From contig CM060685.1 of NCBI GenBank assembly GCA_030686995.1, positions 23,110,065-23,174,064 on the forward strand: a stretch of DNA of 64,000 nt, written 5' to 3'. Positions within the stretch are counted from its first letter, which is position 1. Every line of letters starts with the position of its first letter. This DNA is from Artemisia argyi (Eukaryota; Streptophyta; Magnoliopsida; Asterales; Asteraceae). The position numbers and the translations under genes were made by a program. Shown here piece after piece: positions 21,259 through 32,650 of the stretch. The notes beneath the pieces were generated by a model. It saw only the letters and a list, made by a program, of their open reading frames with translations. It was not told where the DNA came from and searched no databases.

Positions 21259-22179
21259 GTAGATGTTACTCCTACATTTCTATTTACCATGTATGTGTTC
21301 ATTATACGATGTTGTTTCTTGAAGCTTCTTTGATAACAGTACAAAAGTTTTAATATGGTTATTAAGTGACGGTGCAATTGAATTCGGAGATCCTCGTGAG
21401 GGTTTACTCTCACATTTTCATTCTTTTAATTTTTGCTTGGTTGTGGTCGATGAGAAAAATGGCAGTAATGCAACTCGTTTTGTGCTTTATAAATAACATG
21501 CCTTCATGTTAATTTTGTTAGGACTCATGAGGGTGACACATGTTCGTTGTCACGTCTCAATTGAATGAGTTGTACGGTAGGAAAAAGTTGTCACTGTATC
21601 TCTTGATATCTTTTCTGGAAATTTAGGCAACCATGATGGGGCTTGGATAACTTGTGTTGCCTCATTTGTAGTTTTAGAGATACCTTTTGCATGCGTGAGT
21701 TGTACCATGCTAAGAGCCGAAAGGACCAAGTCATACGCGTTCGATAGAGGCAGGCCTCACTTTTGTTCGTTGTCGTAGCTTGTCACTGCAAATTACTCCA
21801 TATGGCATAAGACTGAGTAAGGTGCATAATAATAGGCCCATAACTTTGAATCAAAATAACACCGACAAATAGTCAACCGTAAATATGCAAGGTGAAAATG
21901 TGTGGTGCGGTAAAGCTAATTGAAGAAGTTAAACTAATTCTGAGACAGTCAATTGACTCAATTCCATTTCACTCACTTATGATAAATAATAATTAATTAT
22001 TTATATTTGTTTCAGTGCTCTTAAGGGTTTACCCGGTTAGCTAGTCACTACTATACGCTATCTAGTTTCGTTTGTTTTACTTCGCAATGCTCTTTTATTC
22101 GATAAAAAGAACGAATACGGCTACAGTCTAAACCAAGTTATTTGCCAGTTTTGTCAAGGTTTCATCATGTTCCATTGTT

Positions 22180-22727
22180 ATATAAGCTTATTAATCGTAT
22201 AAGCTATGGCTTATAAGCTAATCAACTTGAGCTTATAAGCTATTAATAATGACCTTTTGAGCTTATTAAAATTTCAGTAAGCTAGCTAAAAAGCCCATAA
22301 AATAAGCTAAAACAACCACCCCCCCCCCCCCCCCCCCCCCCCAAAATTGTATACTAATAGCCTTCAATCTAAAACCTAATACACCAATTTCCAATCATGA
22401 TAAACACACAATAGAGCTGTAGATGATTGTCATGAAGTTGATCAAAGCGAATAGCTTGCCAATAGAGCTGCTAAACAGCTAGACGCTTTTTGTTGTTGTC
22501 GTTGAAATAAGTGATTTTCACTTGAACGACGACAACAAAAAGCGTCTTAGATACCCTTTTGTGAAAACTAAAAGGACAACAACGATGAGAAAACTGATAT
22601 AAACAAGTTTTCAGTTTTGGTGAATATATAAACTAAACAAACCTCACAATGTTTAAAAAGTGATTTTCAGATATGACAAAACTGATATAAACAAATTTTC
22701 ATCAATAAATGATAAATCAAGGTAAGG

Positions 22728-22771
<44 letters not shown>

Positions 22772-22774
22772 AAC
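22180..22774. repeat. AAGCTTATAAGCT-rich DNA, C-tract, hairpin and poly-A
   Basis: 22180-22317 repeats AGCTTATAAGCT-like motifs, as in hAT-type MITE ends of plants (inference). An unbroken run of about 25 C lies at 22318-22342. 22482-22546 forms a long hairpin (separate entry). 22729-22769 is an A-run of about 40 directly before the target duplication of the next element. No gene. Confidence 0.6.
22482..22546. repeat. 65-nt hairpin with 22-bp stem
   Basis: Arms 22482-22503 and 22525-22546 pair over 22 positions with one mismatch (GACGCTTTTTGTTGT..). Inside is a second perfect 6-bp stem AAGTGA/TCACTT (22509-22523). It could be a small foldback element, or a precursor of small RNAs if transcribed. 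Confidence 0.8.
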
Positions 22775-22942
22775 TGTTGTGAATAACAATAGAGGGAATG
22801 AAAGTAATCATCAATTCATTATCAACTATGAGATTTACAAAGAGTATATATAGACAAACATTATGGAAAAACCCTAATAGCTAACATGGGTCGTGGGCCT
22901 ATTATAGGCTATATGGACATCCACATATAATTATTCATAACA
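22775..22942 (-). repeat. 3' LTR, 168 bp
   Basis: TGTTGTGAATA..TTCATAACA. A TATATATAC box lies at 22844-22853 (minus). One difference from the other LTR: A against G in GGGCCTATTATRGGC. Confidence 0.9.
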
Positions 22943-22953
22943 CTCCCTCTTGG
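22943..22953 (-). other. Polypurine tract of the short-LTR Copia
   Basis: CCAAGAGGGAG on the minus strand, abutting the left LTR. Confidence 0.7.
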
Positions 22954-22979
22954 ATGTCCATATTGTTAATACGCTTAGA

Positions 22980-23830
22980 AAATGTTGCCTCATTAAAAAC
23001 CTTGTCAGGAAAAACCCAGTGGGACAAAACCATGACTAAGGGAAAAAGAGTGCAGCGCGTATTATCTCCCTCTGATGACTACATCACTTGATCTCTTCGA
23101 GTAGGTGCATTCCAATGTTGTTGTTCAATGTCCTAAATGTTGATGTAGAAGCGCCTTGGTAATTAGATCCGCCAAATTGTCACTTGAATGAACTTGTTGA
23201 ACAATAATATCACTATTCTTTTGTAAGTCATGATTGGAAAAGAACTTTGGCACAATATGTTTTGTCTTGACGCCTTTGATGTAACCTTCCTTGAATTAAG
23301 CAATGTATGCTACATTATCTTCACGTAAAACTGTTGGTTTCTCCTTCTCTGAAGAGTTACCACATGATCTACACATGTATTGTATCATACTTCTAAGCCA
23401 AACACATTTTCGACTTGCTTCATGTATCGCTAGAATTTCTACATGGTTGGATGAAGTCGATGAGATCGTCTGCTTAACTGAAAGCCGTGAAGTTGTAGTT
23501 CCTCCATATATAAATACATATACAGTTTGAGATCAACCATTATAAGGGCCAGACATATATCCTGCATCTGCAAAACCAACTAGACTTGTATTTGATGGGT
23601 TAGTGAAATATAAACCCATATCCTTTGTACCTTGAAGATACCGAAATATTTGTTTTACTCTATTTGAGGATTATGCCTCGTTAAAACCTTACTAGATAAA
23701 CCCTGTGGGACAAAATTCTAGTGAAGGAAAAAAAATACATAAATCCTTTATACGCTCGAGGATGTTGCCTCATTAAAAACCTTGCCGGAAAACCCTGTGG
23801 GGACAAAACCATGGTCAAGGGAAAAAGAGT
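22980..23830 (-). repeat. Three copies of a CCTCATTAAAAACC block
   Basis: The block TTGCCTCATTAAAAACCTTG followed by GTGGGACAAAACCATG occurs at about 22985, in poorer form at 23670, and at 23765. The RNase H remnant lies between the first and second. A tandem duplication inside the element's 3' region. Confidence 0.7.
23130..23670 (-). pseudogene. Copia RNase H remnant
   Basis: Translating the minus strand gives, with stops, LVGFADAGYMSGP, then GGTTTSRLSVKQT, SSNHVEILAIHEASRKCVWLRSM and SSDNLADLITKAL, the usual order of a Copia RNase H. At least two in-frame stops (before SQTVYVF and after NVAYIA) disable it. The rest of pol further along cannot be read as continuous frames. Confidence 0.8.
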
Positions 23831-23899
23831 GCAACGCGTATCTTCTCTCCCCTTGATGATCACATCACTTAATCTCATTGAGTGAAATGCACATTCAAG

Positions 23900-26800
23900 T
23901 GTCTTGATAGAATCACGTGAATAAATATTCTCTACATGCTATTTTCATATCCATTTTAAGGATTAAGATACGTCATACATCTCATACAAGTACATCTGTG
24001 TAATTCACATATACATATTTTAGTATGATGCATTTAAATCGATATTGTGATCATCATCTTTATAAATCAAGGGGTCTTTCTTCATCATGCGACCTCATAA
24101 ACATGAGCGTCATTTATTTGTATAAAGATATGTAGCATCTTTCTTTAGCTTTCATGATTCATAATGATTACATCTTTAAGATGTTCAATTCATAAGCTAA
24201 GACAAGCTCCATCTTTTTGTTTCAAATTTAACTTCTATGCATTCAATCGCCTTTACAATCAAAAAATCAAATTGTATGAAACTTAAAACATATTCACATC
24301 TAGATCTCTTTATAAAGTTTCATGGGCTAACAAAATTCTTTATTTGGCACAATACTATACACTAAGGCGATTATAACATATTTTCCAAACACATGATTAA
24401 TTCAATACAATCAAGTAGTTTCTCGAGAACTTTTCTTATATGCTCTAAATATCGCTAGCATGCTCCATGCATTTTATATGCTATAATGAAATCTCAATAA
24501 CACATGAGCTCTATTAATTGACTTTTAGACGCATATCGATTACTTATTACATTGCCAGACTTATAAATATTATTTACATTATTGGATCCACCACATGAGA
24601 ACATATCTCCTTATAATCATTTACATGTCTTTACGAAAGTATTACGTGCCATTAGTTATGCCTTCTATACCAAAATTTCAATACTTTAATTTCACTTTCT
24701 CATAAAGATCAACGCATATCCAATAATTTTACACATTCATATATACAGACTTCAAGTCCCATTAACCATATCTTTTCACAAGAGATTTTAATCTTTCATT
24801 AGCTCTTTGCGTCTTTACTTATTTTGGCCATTCACTTATACATCTGCACTTCCTGCAGGTATTGCTTCCATGATCCTCACCATGATTATAGCGCTATCTT
24901 TTATATTTTCATAATCATTACCATGCCCATTATCATATACAATAGTACTATCGACGTCGATTCATTACTTTTCGATTCTACACATTACTAGACATTATAT
25001 ATCGTTTATTGAGATCTCATAGTTTTTCATGTACCCGGGGTTTTTCAATAACCTTCATGTCTAGTGTCTCTTGACTTTTATGGGGTCTTATTACCTCGAT
25101 TTGCCCATCTTCATTTTCTTGCTCCATTTTATCTAATCATTCGAGGACTTTTATTTAGAATCGATTTGTCTATCACGTTGCAGCCGTGCCATAGACTTAC
25201 TACCATTCATTGGTTGTACCTTTGGGACATACATTTTAATTGGAGCATTAGCAGCATTTATACTATCTAGTCACTTATTTAATGTCACAACCATGCTGGC
25301 AATTACTAGATCTGGAATATAAATTGTCCCTTTAACGTAAAGTTCATATTCATTACTGTGAGGATCAACGTTCATATCATAATTCATTCTATATTCCTTG
25401 CTGCTTATTCTCTCCCCCTGAATGAATTATCCATTTCAACATCCCATTATTGTGCGTTGTGGTGGATTTACAAGAAACATATACCGCACATTTACAAAAT
25501 TCTTATATGGGAAATATATGGTTTGTGACCAAAACCATTCTAATAGGGAGGATTCATTATAGATTGTTGGCAAGATGCGAATTCATATGTCATAACATGC
25601 CCCATAAACTAAAAGTTTTGTTCTTATAATATTATTGGCTTTGCAATCAACTGAAGACGTTTTATGAACGTTTCAACAAAAGCAATTCGCGTATGAACAT
25701 GGGCTACTTTTATGTTCAACACTTATTCCAATAATCGCCCAATACTTGGAAGTATTCACCACCATTCTCAATGATTTAATTTGGAAAACCGTGCTCGCAT
25801 TTTATAAGTCGAGCCACTAACCACGCTAACCTTAAGTTGCGTATTTGATGATCATTTTGACAATGCATTGATTTTAAAACTCAAAATGATCCACATGGCG
25901 GATGTATAGGCCTGAATACATCGCCTTTATATTTTTTTCCAAAACTTTATAGGACAAAGTCCTTACTTTAATATGGTAGTGATAGATGAACAATTAACTT
26001 CCAATGAGTACAATCAAGTCTATATTTGAAGAAACTTATGGTTCTTCTATACATTCGCATCATCATTGACCCGCGATGGTTTAACCGGTCATGCCACTCA
26101 ATAAAATAATACTGGCTCATAAACTTCTAGTTTATGACCACATGTGCTTAGATTGCACTTTCTATGTAAACCTCAAATAATATGAAGATTTTAATACAAC
26201 ATCACATTTCTCCAATCAAAATCTTATAAGCTCTTTTATGGCTTTCACATAGTTTAATATAATATTACATTACCTTATAGCATTATCAAATAATAAAGCA
26301 TGATTTATACCATTAATGTATGCCATTCATCAATTAATCAAGTGTCTTACATGCTAACAAATAAAATCTCATGAAAAATAAGCCACACATATATATTAAA
26401 CTGAATATCACAGTATGAGCCCACTAAAATATCTTATTCTTATATTTAATAGCTCCGTTATTCTTTGAGAATCTTGACAACAATATTGCAAACTTCACTA
26501 TAATTTCGGCTTATATTTGACTATCTCCGATGATGAGATCTCTTATCAGATCAATATATTGTCAAATCTTAAAGGGATGTGCAACACAATATTAAAATCA
26601 CTATAAGACTCAACACCAATATTCAAATAATAATATCTCATAGTACTTTTTCATACAGGCAAACTTTTCTCAATTTTCATCAATAACCAACTATATATAA
26701 TGCCACACGCATATATTATTATTTCAGAACAATAGTCATTGTTTCGTTATAACAAACTAATATAATTGGTTGAAATTAATTTCTAGTATAACTACAATTA

Positions 26801-28569
26801 TCATAGATCTTGTAAACATGGGAAACATAATCAATCTTATACCAAAGTTGATCTATGATAGTGGATTATGACACGAATTAAATCATATATGTTCATCGTT
26901 TACACATGTTTAATATTATAAGATCATATCGAATAGCAAACATATTTCAATGTAATAACAACAGAACATGACAAGTGCAAAATCGTTAGCAATCATCATC
27001 AAAATATTTATTTTGTGCATAGAAATGTGGTTCAATACCCTTTTTATGGTACTCATCATAAAAGAAAAAAAAAAATGTAAGTACTAATATTAATAGAGAA
27101 GTATGTATATAGCCAAGATAATTTTAGTTGGCTTCATGTATTCTTTCATCGGTTGTGTTTATAAACCACAAGTCAGTTTATGAAAAAGGTATCACTTAAT
27201 ATGAATCATTGATCCTTTATCTTACAATGATTAATCTATGATAAGGATGTGACAAAATATATCACTGGAGCTACATGCATATTTAGTTTGAAGATACATA
27301 TTACTCATCGTTAACGCAAATCCGATATTTATATTTTATAATAAGATCACAACTAGAGAAAACATATGTATCTCACAAAATCACGAATACTCCTTTTTCA
27401 TTGCAAAATGGTTCCCTTAATTATAATATACCAAAAAGAATAATATTTTGAGGTTCATTAGCAATATAAATTTATACAAACTACACCTCAAAATATAAGT
27501 ATAACATCAAACAAAATATGCATATACTATAAACAATGTATAAAGTAAACTTCATAAAGAAGAAACCATAATACTATTAAAAAAAAAACTATGTGGCTAT
27601 GTTAACATATAGTACTATGCTAAAATCATTATCGTCTAAGAATATACGGAGTAATATGGATAGGCCAATTCATGTGCCAACTTCAAAGTTTTTTTTCTAT
27701 TAGCCACCAATTAGATCAACATTGCAATACTTCTTTCTAAAGATCATTCTATTCGCCAACAAGTAACTTCAAAGTTTAAGATATAAAATTAACTTTAGTA
27801 ATAAGACCATGCTTATAATTGATCTTTCAAAACTATTAATAATATGACTCTCGTGGATATGCTTTAACACTCTATTGGTTTAATTTTATGTCGATGTTAA
27901 ATATATTTTGAGATCCAAAACATAAAATAGCAATTGCAAAAGTCTTGTTCATATTACGTTTCCTAACATATTCATCAAGTACTAATTAATAACATATAAC
28001 ATTATATCCTCAATGTCACAAATAATATATCCATATTTAAACATTCAACAAGTCAAAGTGAAACAATATCGCTGAATGAACTGATACTATATATTATATA
28101 AAATAAATAGTACTGTATTAAAAATATATTATCAATAACAATGTCTGATACTATTTTCGTAATACTATTGTAACAGTATTCATCATTCGAGGCATTAGTC
28201 CTGATAATTGTAATACTATTTATATCAAAGCATCGTTCTGATGGGCTTATGTCTATTATACATGTTATTAGAGACATGATGATTGATGTATGATTAAAAG
28301 GTTTTCTAGCTACTACTAACTATTAATTAATCATTCAATAGGTTCAATCTTATCTCATAGTATCAAAGTATTTACAACACTTGTAATATATTTAACGTAA
28401 TTAACTTGAACTAACAAATAAATAAAAAAAATTGTATATGATTAGAGTTTAAGATTTACCTCTTGAAATCAAAACCTCACATTAAAACTTCGAACAGTCA
28501 ACTTCAAAGAAAACCGAACAAGGCTTCTTCGTAACTCTAGGAAAATAATACGGAGTAATAATAATAACC
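23900..28569 (-). other. Decayed Copia interior
   Basis: About 4.7 kb, very AT-rich, no frame above 75 codons. Isolated phrases near 25570-25900 look like integrase/RT debris on the minus strand. The frames 25064-25270 and 28053-28277 are not recognisable. I see nothing else. Confidence 0.55.
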
Positions 28570-28589
28570 TTTAGAGCGTGCTGATAACG
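28570..28589 (-). other. Primer binding site of the short-LTR Copia
   Basis: CGTTATCAGCACGCTCTAAA on the minus strand, directly after the 5' LTR. I recall similar ATCAGCACG sites next to short plant Copia LTRs but cannot name the tRNA. Confidence 0.5.
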
Positions 28590-28757
28590 TGTTGTGAATA
28601 ACAATAGAGGGAATGAAAGTAATCATCAATTCATTATCAACTATGAGATTTACAAAGAGTATATATAGACAAACATTATGGAAAAACCCTAATAGCTAAC
28701 ATGGGTCGTGGGCCTATTATGGGCTATATGGACATCCACATATAATTATTCATAACA
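28590..28757 (-). repeat. 5' LTR, 168 bp
   Basis: Carries the minus-strand TATATATAC box at 28659-28668. Near identical to 22775-22942. Confidence 0.9.
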
Positions 28758-29408
28758 CTAACTAATATTACCTTAATTTTTAGTCCGGTTCACTTCTTCT
28801 TAGATATTGATTTCTGGCCCGGGCTAGATAAGATCTTTGGTAGGTTTATCAAGAGGGTGCACGACCTAAATGACTTGTCACCGTGAAATTTGACCTGGTC
28901 CATTTAACGTATTTGACCCGGCCCATTTAAGTGTCTAGACAGAATTGACATAGTCCAAAGAAATCAATCTTGGTACATAAAACTAAATGAATAGTCTTAT
29001 TTAGACCTGAAACACGAACCTAAATACATGTATAATCTATAAATGTATTTTCTTTCTTCAATTTTTCACAAATCATTTTTTTAAATCAACTAATTAAATA
29101 TTAAAGTATATAATTAGACATTGTTATTAGGAACAACGATCATGTTTCAAATATGTTAAGTGACATGTCACCTTGAAATTTGTGCCTTTTATACTCATAG
29201 TCTCAATTGTTATATTTTTAGAAAACTTCAATCACTACTAATACACTACTACAGTAATACGTTATGTACTTTTAACAACATTTTAATCTTTAAAAAATGA
29301 ACATTAAATCACAATACAAAAATAAAAACTTCGTTATTTGCTAAAAGGAAAAAGATACAATTCGCAAAATTAAAAAGAAAATAAAAATGGTAGCAATGGA
29401 AGAAGGTT

Positions 29409-29478
29409 AGAGGGATCGAACCATTAACCTTTAGATACATAACACTGCACTTACCAACATGCCATGTTTTTATATACA
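29409..29478 (-). repeat. tRNA-derived relic, copy 2
   Basis: Minus strand: TGGCATGTTGGTAAGTGC (box A-like) then GGTTCGATCCC, a textbook box B. Best preserved of the four copies. It does not fold into a tRNA. Confidence 0.5.
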
Positions 29479-30700
29479 TGGGCTCAGCCCAATTGGAACA
29501 TATTGCTTCAGTTAACCAATTGGGAATATGTTTAACGCAGCTTTGTAGTAATTATTGGCTAATCAATAACATGTCATTATATCATCAGTTAACCAAGTTG
29601 TTTAGTACATACATATTATGATTAGCAAATTTTCTATATTTAATAGAAGAAGAAGTTTGATACATATACTAAAAACTTTTGTGGCAAGTAAGCATTTGGA
29701 ACGGATTATACCTCTTTTCTATCATCATGTAACAAGGAGGTAAATCTTTAAGCTGCGGCAATTAAAACCTTTGCTTCTTTTACTTGCAAATGAAACCATC
29801 ATGTATGTTTTTGAATACTTTGTAAAATATTTCTAGAGATGAAACCAATCATAAGGGTGTTGTAATGGGGTTAATTAGAATCATTAAACGCTTATGAAAC
29901 CAACTCAACCTTTTTTTTTTCTTTGAATTTGTTAAAACTGTTTCAACATATAATTTTGTGTATGTTAAGATTACCATTTCTTTTTCAAAATTGTTGTTTA
30001 CATATCATAGTACGCTTACTTTAACAAAAATGTAATCGTTACACTGTTAAATATACAAATTTAGCATTATAACATATTTTTCTTGTAAAAATTAGTTGGC
30101 ATAGAACCAATAGGTAACTTTTATGTTACTGATCAACCAACCCTATGGGAAACGTCATTAGTTTCGATGAGGCGAACCGAACTCAAAATCAGTGTTGTTT
30201 GGTGAGTGCACCATGTCTATCCATTTTGGAAGATTCTTGTGACTTACCTTCGTTAGTACCTTGTGATTATTGATTCGTACATTGGTAGGATAAAGTTGTG
30301 ACTTTTTCTCTTGTTACCTTCTCTAAAAATGTAGGCAACAAAGAGCTAAAATACCAGAGTTGCCTCATATCTTGGTCATCTAAGAAAGCCAAGTTAAGAT
30401 TTGATATTGATCAATTTGAGATAATGCATATAATTATGTACGGTTTTGACATATTATATAAATTAAATAAAAGATTAGTACATATTTAGCTTAAGTATGA
30501 ACAAAATCTTTGTAAATAAAAAGTTTTGAATGCCCATAATTTAAGCGAAAATCAATACAAAAAGTTAAGAATTTTATAATATATTTCCTGTGCACGCTCA
30601 AGATGATTTATAATGTTTAAGTTTATTATTAAACTTCATAACCATGCACTTGAAATCCTAATGATTTATTCTCAACATGTATGATGGTCATGGACTATAG

Positions 30701-30743
30701 TAATATAACCAATGAAGATTTCACTTCTTTAACCTATGTGGAT
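30701..30743 (-). promoter_or_regulatory. USE-TATA module, copy 9
   Basis: USE lacking one base (ATCCACATAG, 30734-30743), 25 nt, TTATATTA (30701-30708), minus strand. Confidence 0.45.
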
Positions 30744-31061
30744 GCAAGGTACATTTGAAATGATTCTATCAAATACATACGAGTAATAAAGTACGTACCT
30801 ACTTACATGTTAGCTCATGCATTTCTACTTTCTAGTATTGTAATATATACCATCCATATGTTAATTATAGAGCGTTTGTAAGAAATTTGATTATTAAGTG
30901 ACGACGCAATTTGATTCAGAGATCTTTTATGGAGTACAAATTTTATCACTAGTTTCATATGAGTTTACTCTCGTATTTTCATTATTCTTTGTTGGGTTGT
31001 GGCCGAGGAAAATATTGCCACTAATGCAACTCGTTTTGTGATTCTTAAATTACATGCCCAT

Positions 31062-31422
31062 TGTTGACAGGCCTTGCATCTCTTTCTCCAGGATCGAATA
31101 TGATCAAAACAACATCATGTGTATATCAAAAATAAATATAGATAAAGAAGATAGGATGAACCCTAATAAAACTTGATATTGATAATGGAATGGGTTACAT
31201 TGATTTACAGATTCTATGCTATTTATACAAGATGAAACGTTGCTTCTTCAAAGACACAACGATTCACAGAAACATTATAAAAACTAAACGTTGTAACCTA
31301 TCTAAATAACCGTTTCTATCTAATGGGTTTGTTAGCCTATGGCCCAAACCAAAAATCTATCTACAGGCCTATTTTGACCCATTTGTTTTCTTTGACATAT
31401 CAGACATTAAAATCGTCCAACA
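31062..31422 (-). repeat. LTR (361 bp) of a truncated Copia-like element
   Basis: TGTTGACAGG..CGTCCAACA, followed on the right by a polypurine tract (TTAGGGGGAAC, 31423-31433, minus), so this is a 3' LTR in minus orientation. A TATAAATAG box lies at about 31219-31227 (minus). It interrupts an array unit after TACATGCCCAT. No second LTR and no matching duplication are found. Confidence 0.75.
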
Positions 31423-31955
31423 GTTCCCCCTAATGTCGATATGCCAAAGTATTTAATCTGCAGTCTTTCATCTTCTACATACTCTTCTTGTTTCTTGCTT
31501 GCTTTCTTACTTGTGTTTCTTGCTTGTTTTCTTGCTTGCGTTTCTTGCTTGCTTATAATCAGAACCGAGATGGTTTCTGATTTTCTTGCTTTTGTGTTTG
31601 ATCGAAAAGATCAAAAGTTCTTGCTTTTGTTTTCTTGCTTGCTTTCTTGCTTGAAACTCTAAGGTTTCTTCTTGCTATGAACCACGAAGGGTTCGGTTTA
31701 ATCTTGCTATGAATCACTAAAACATTTATAAAGCAAGTAAGCCATATAATTCCTCAAAACGTCATCAAATCACATAATCAACATATCCAAGATTCTCAAA
31801 TCATCTCCAAATCTCATATCAAATCATTATCTCATAATACCTCAATATAAACGAAGATGCTTCGGCTTGGCGGGCTGGCGGACATTGGTCGAGAATCGTT
31901 TTCTATAAAAATTGGTTATAGTTTAGGTGTTTATTACCTAGTTCTCTATAACCTT
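31423..31955 (-). other. Junction of two retrotransposon interiors
   Basis: Begins with the polypurine tract of the left element and ends at the primer binding site of the right one. Contains TTGCTTGCTTTCTTGCTTG simple repeats (31500-31660), which account for the Leu/Cys-rich frame 31441-31662. No retroviral-type coding sequence is left. The breakpoint cannot be placed exactly. Confidence 0.55.
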
Positions 31956-31969
31956 GGCTCTGATACCAA
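31956..31969 (-). other. Primer binding site, initiator tRNA-Met type
   Basis: TTGGTATCAGAGCC on the minus strand, two bases from the LTR at 31972. Its TGGTATCAGAGCC core is an exact match to the common plant initiator-Met site. Confidence 0.85.
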
Positions 31970-32442
31970 TCTGTAACACCCCCAAAATTTGGTACAGCGG
32001 AAGACTCAACAAGCTTTCGAGGTGTTACGGAGATTGGTATCCAACACAAGTCATAATAGAACGAGATAAAGTAAACGTAAGTAAAACACAACCAAAGCGG
32101 GGTTTTAAGTTTACATTCATCCCAATTTATCCGAAGTAAGGCCCAAAATAAATAACAGTAGGTCCACAATTGTTTATCAGAGTTTTAGAAAATTTGATCC
32201 TTAACCGCATTGCCGATCCCAGCCTCCAATCCAAGCATCCAAGGTTATTACTCAATTACCTGAGAGAACGCGCTAAAAGTCAGCTTTCGCTGGTGAGATC
32301 ATAGGTTTATATTCAATATCAAATCAAGTGGACATATACGCAAAACGCTTGCTAGGTAGACTAGGCCTCAATTCACAACACAAAATCCTATAGGTGCACA
32401 CTATAGTCCAATTACTTAAACCTCAAACAAACAATTCTCATC

Positions 32443-32650
32443 ATCTAACCATGTATAGTCACCACGCGATAACAAGATTCACTGTGCGACTAAGGTTGAT
32501 GTAACTTCCAATATCATCTAACCATATTTAGACAACACGTGATAACAAAATTCACTGTGTGACTAAGGTTGATGTAACCTCTAATATTATCTGACCATAT
32601 CTAGTCCCCATGCGATAACATTCACTGTGTAACTAGGGTCGATACAGCCT
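32443..32650. repeat. 72-bp tandem repeat, three copies
   Basis: Units begin at about 32443, 32516 and 32588, each with ATCTAACCAT..GCGATAACA..ATTCACTGTG..CTAAGGTTGATG. The third is shorter and more diverged. Inside the long LTR. Confidence 0.85.

Larger units (their letters stand above)
19375..22179 (+). repeat. Array units, including the two closest-spaced USE modules
   Basis: Non-coding. Contains TTACTGATCAAGTAACC (20133), hairpin and USE-TATA copies 7 and 8, and the TTTACTCTCACATTTTCATTC landmark (21402). The block TACATTACGTGGGGGCCGGG is repeated 75 bp apart (20773, 20848). Beyond about 21720 similarity to other units fades, except 21826-21900, which recurs near 56085-56140. Confidence 0.6.
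22775..28757 (-). mobile_element. Short-LTR Copia element with decayed coding region
   Basis: 5983 bp with 168-bp LTRs and the 5-bp duplication CTAAC (22770-22774 and 28758-28762). Minus-strand order shown by the polypurine tract beside the left LTR and RNase H remnants near it. The LTRs differ at one base that I can see, yet the interior has no frame longer than about 75 codons. The coding decay must be older than this insertion, so the copy moved as a non-autonomous element with proteins from elsewhere. Confidence 0.9.
28758..31061 (+). repeat. Array unit, long form
   Basis: Non-coding. 29160-29480 recurs at 35280-36555 (interrupted there by a MITE). TTACTGATCAACCAACCC at 30131, hairpin 30618-30636, USE-TATA copy 9, landmark GAGTTTACTCTCGTATTTTC (30961). 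28758-29150 has no clear paralogue here. The 63-codon frame at 30298 sits in a block with stops in other copies. Confidence 0.6.

Noticed and set aside
29409..29478. Functional tRNA gene on the minus strand
   Set aside because: Box B is good but no acceptor or anticodon stem closes; copies elsewhere are equally decayed.
31441..31662. Leu/Cys-rich frame resembling a membrane peptide
   Set aside because: Built from repeated TTGCTTGCTTTC simple sequence at the retrotransposon junction.
32443..32650. CRISPR-like regular repeats
   Set aside because: Plant nuclear context; units are contiguous 72-bp tandem copies without unique spacers.
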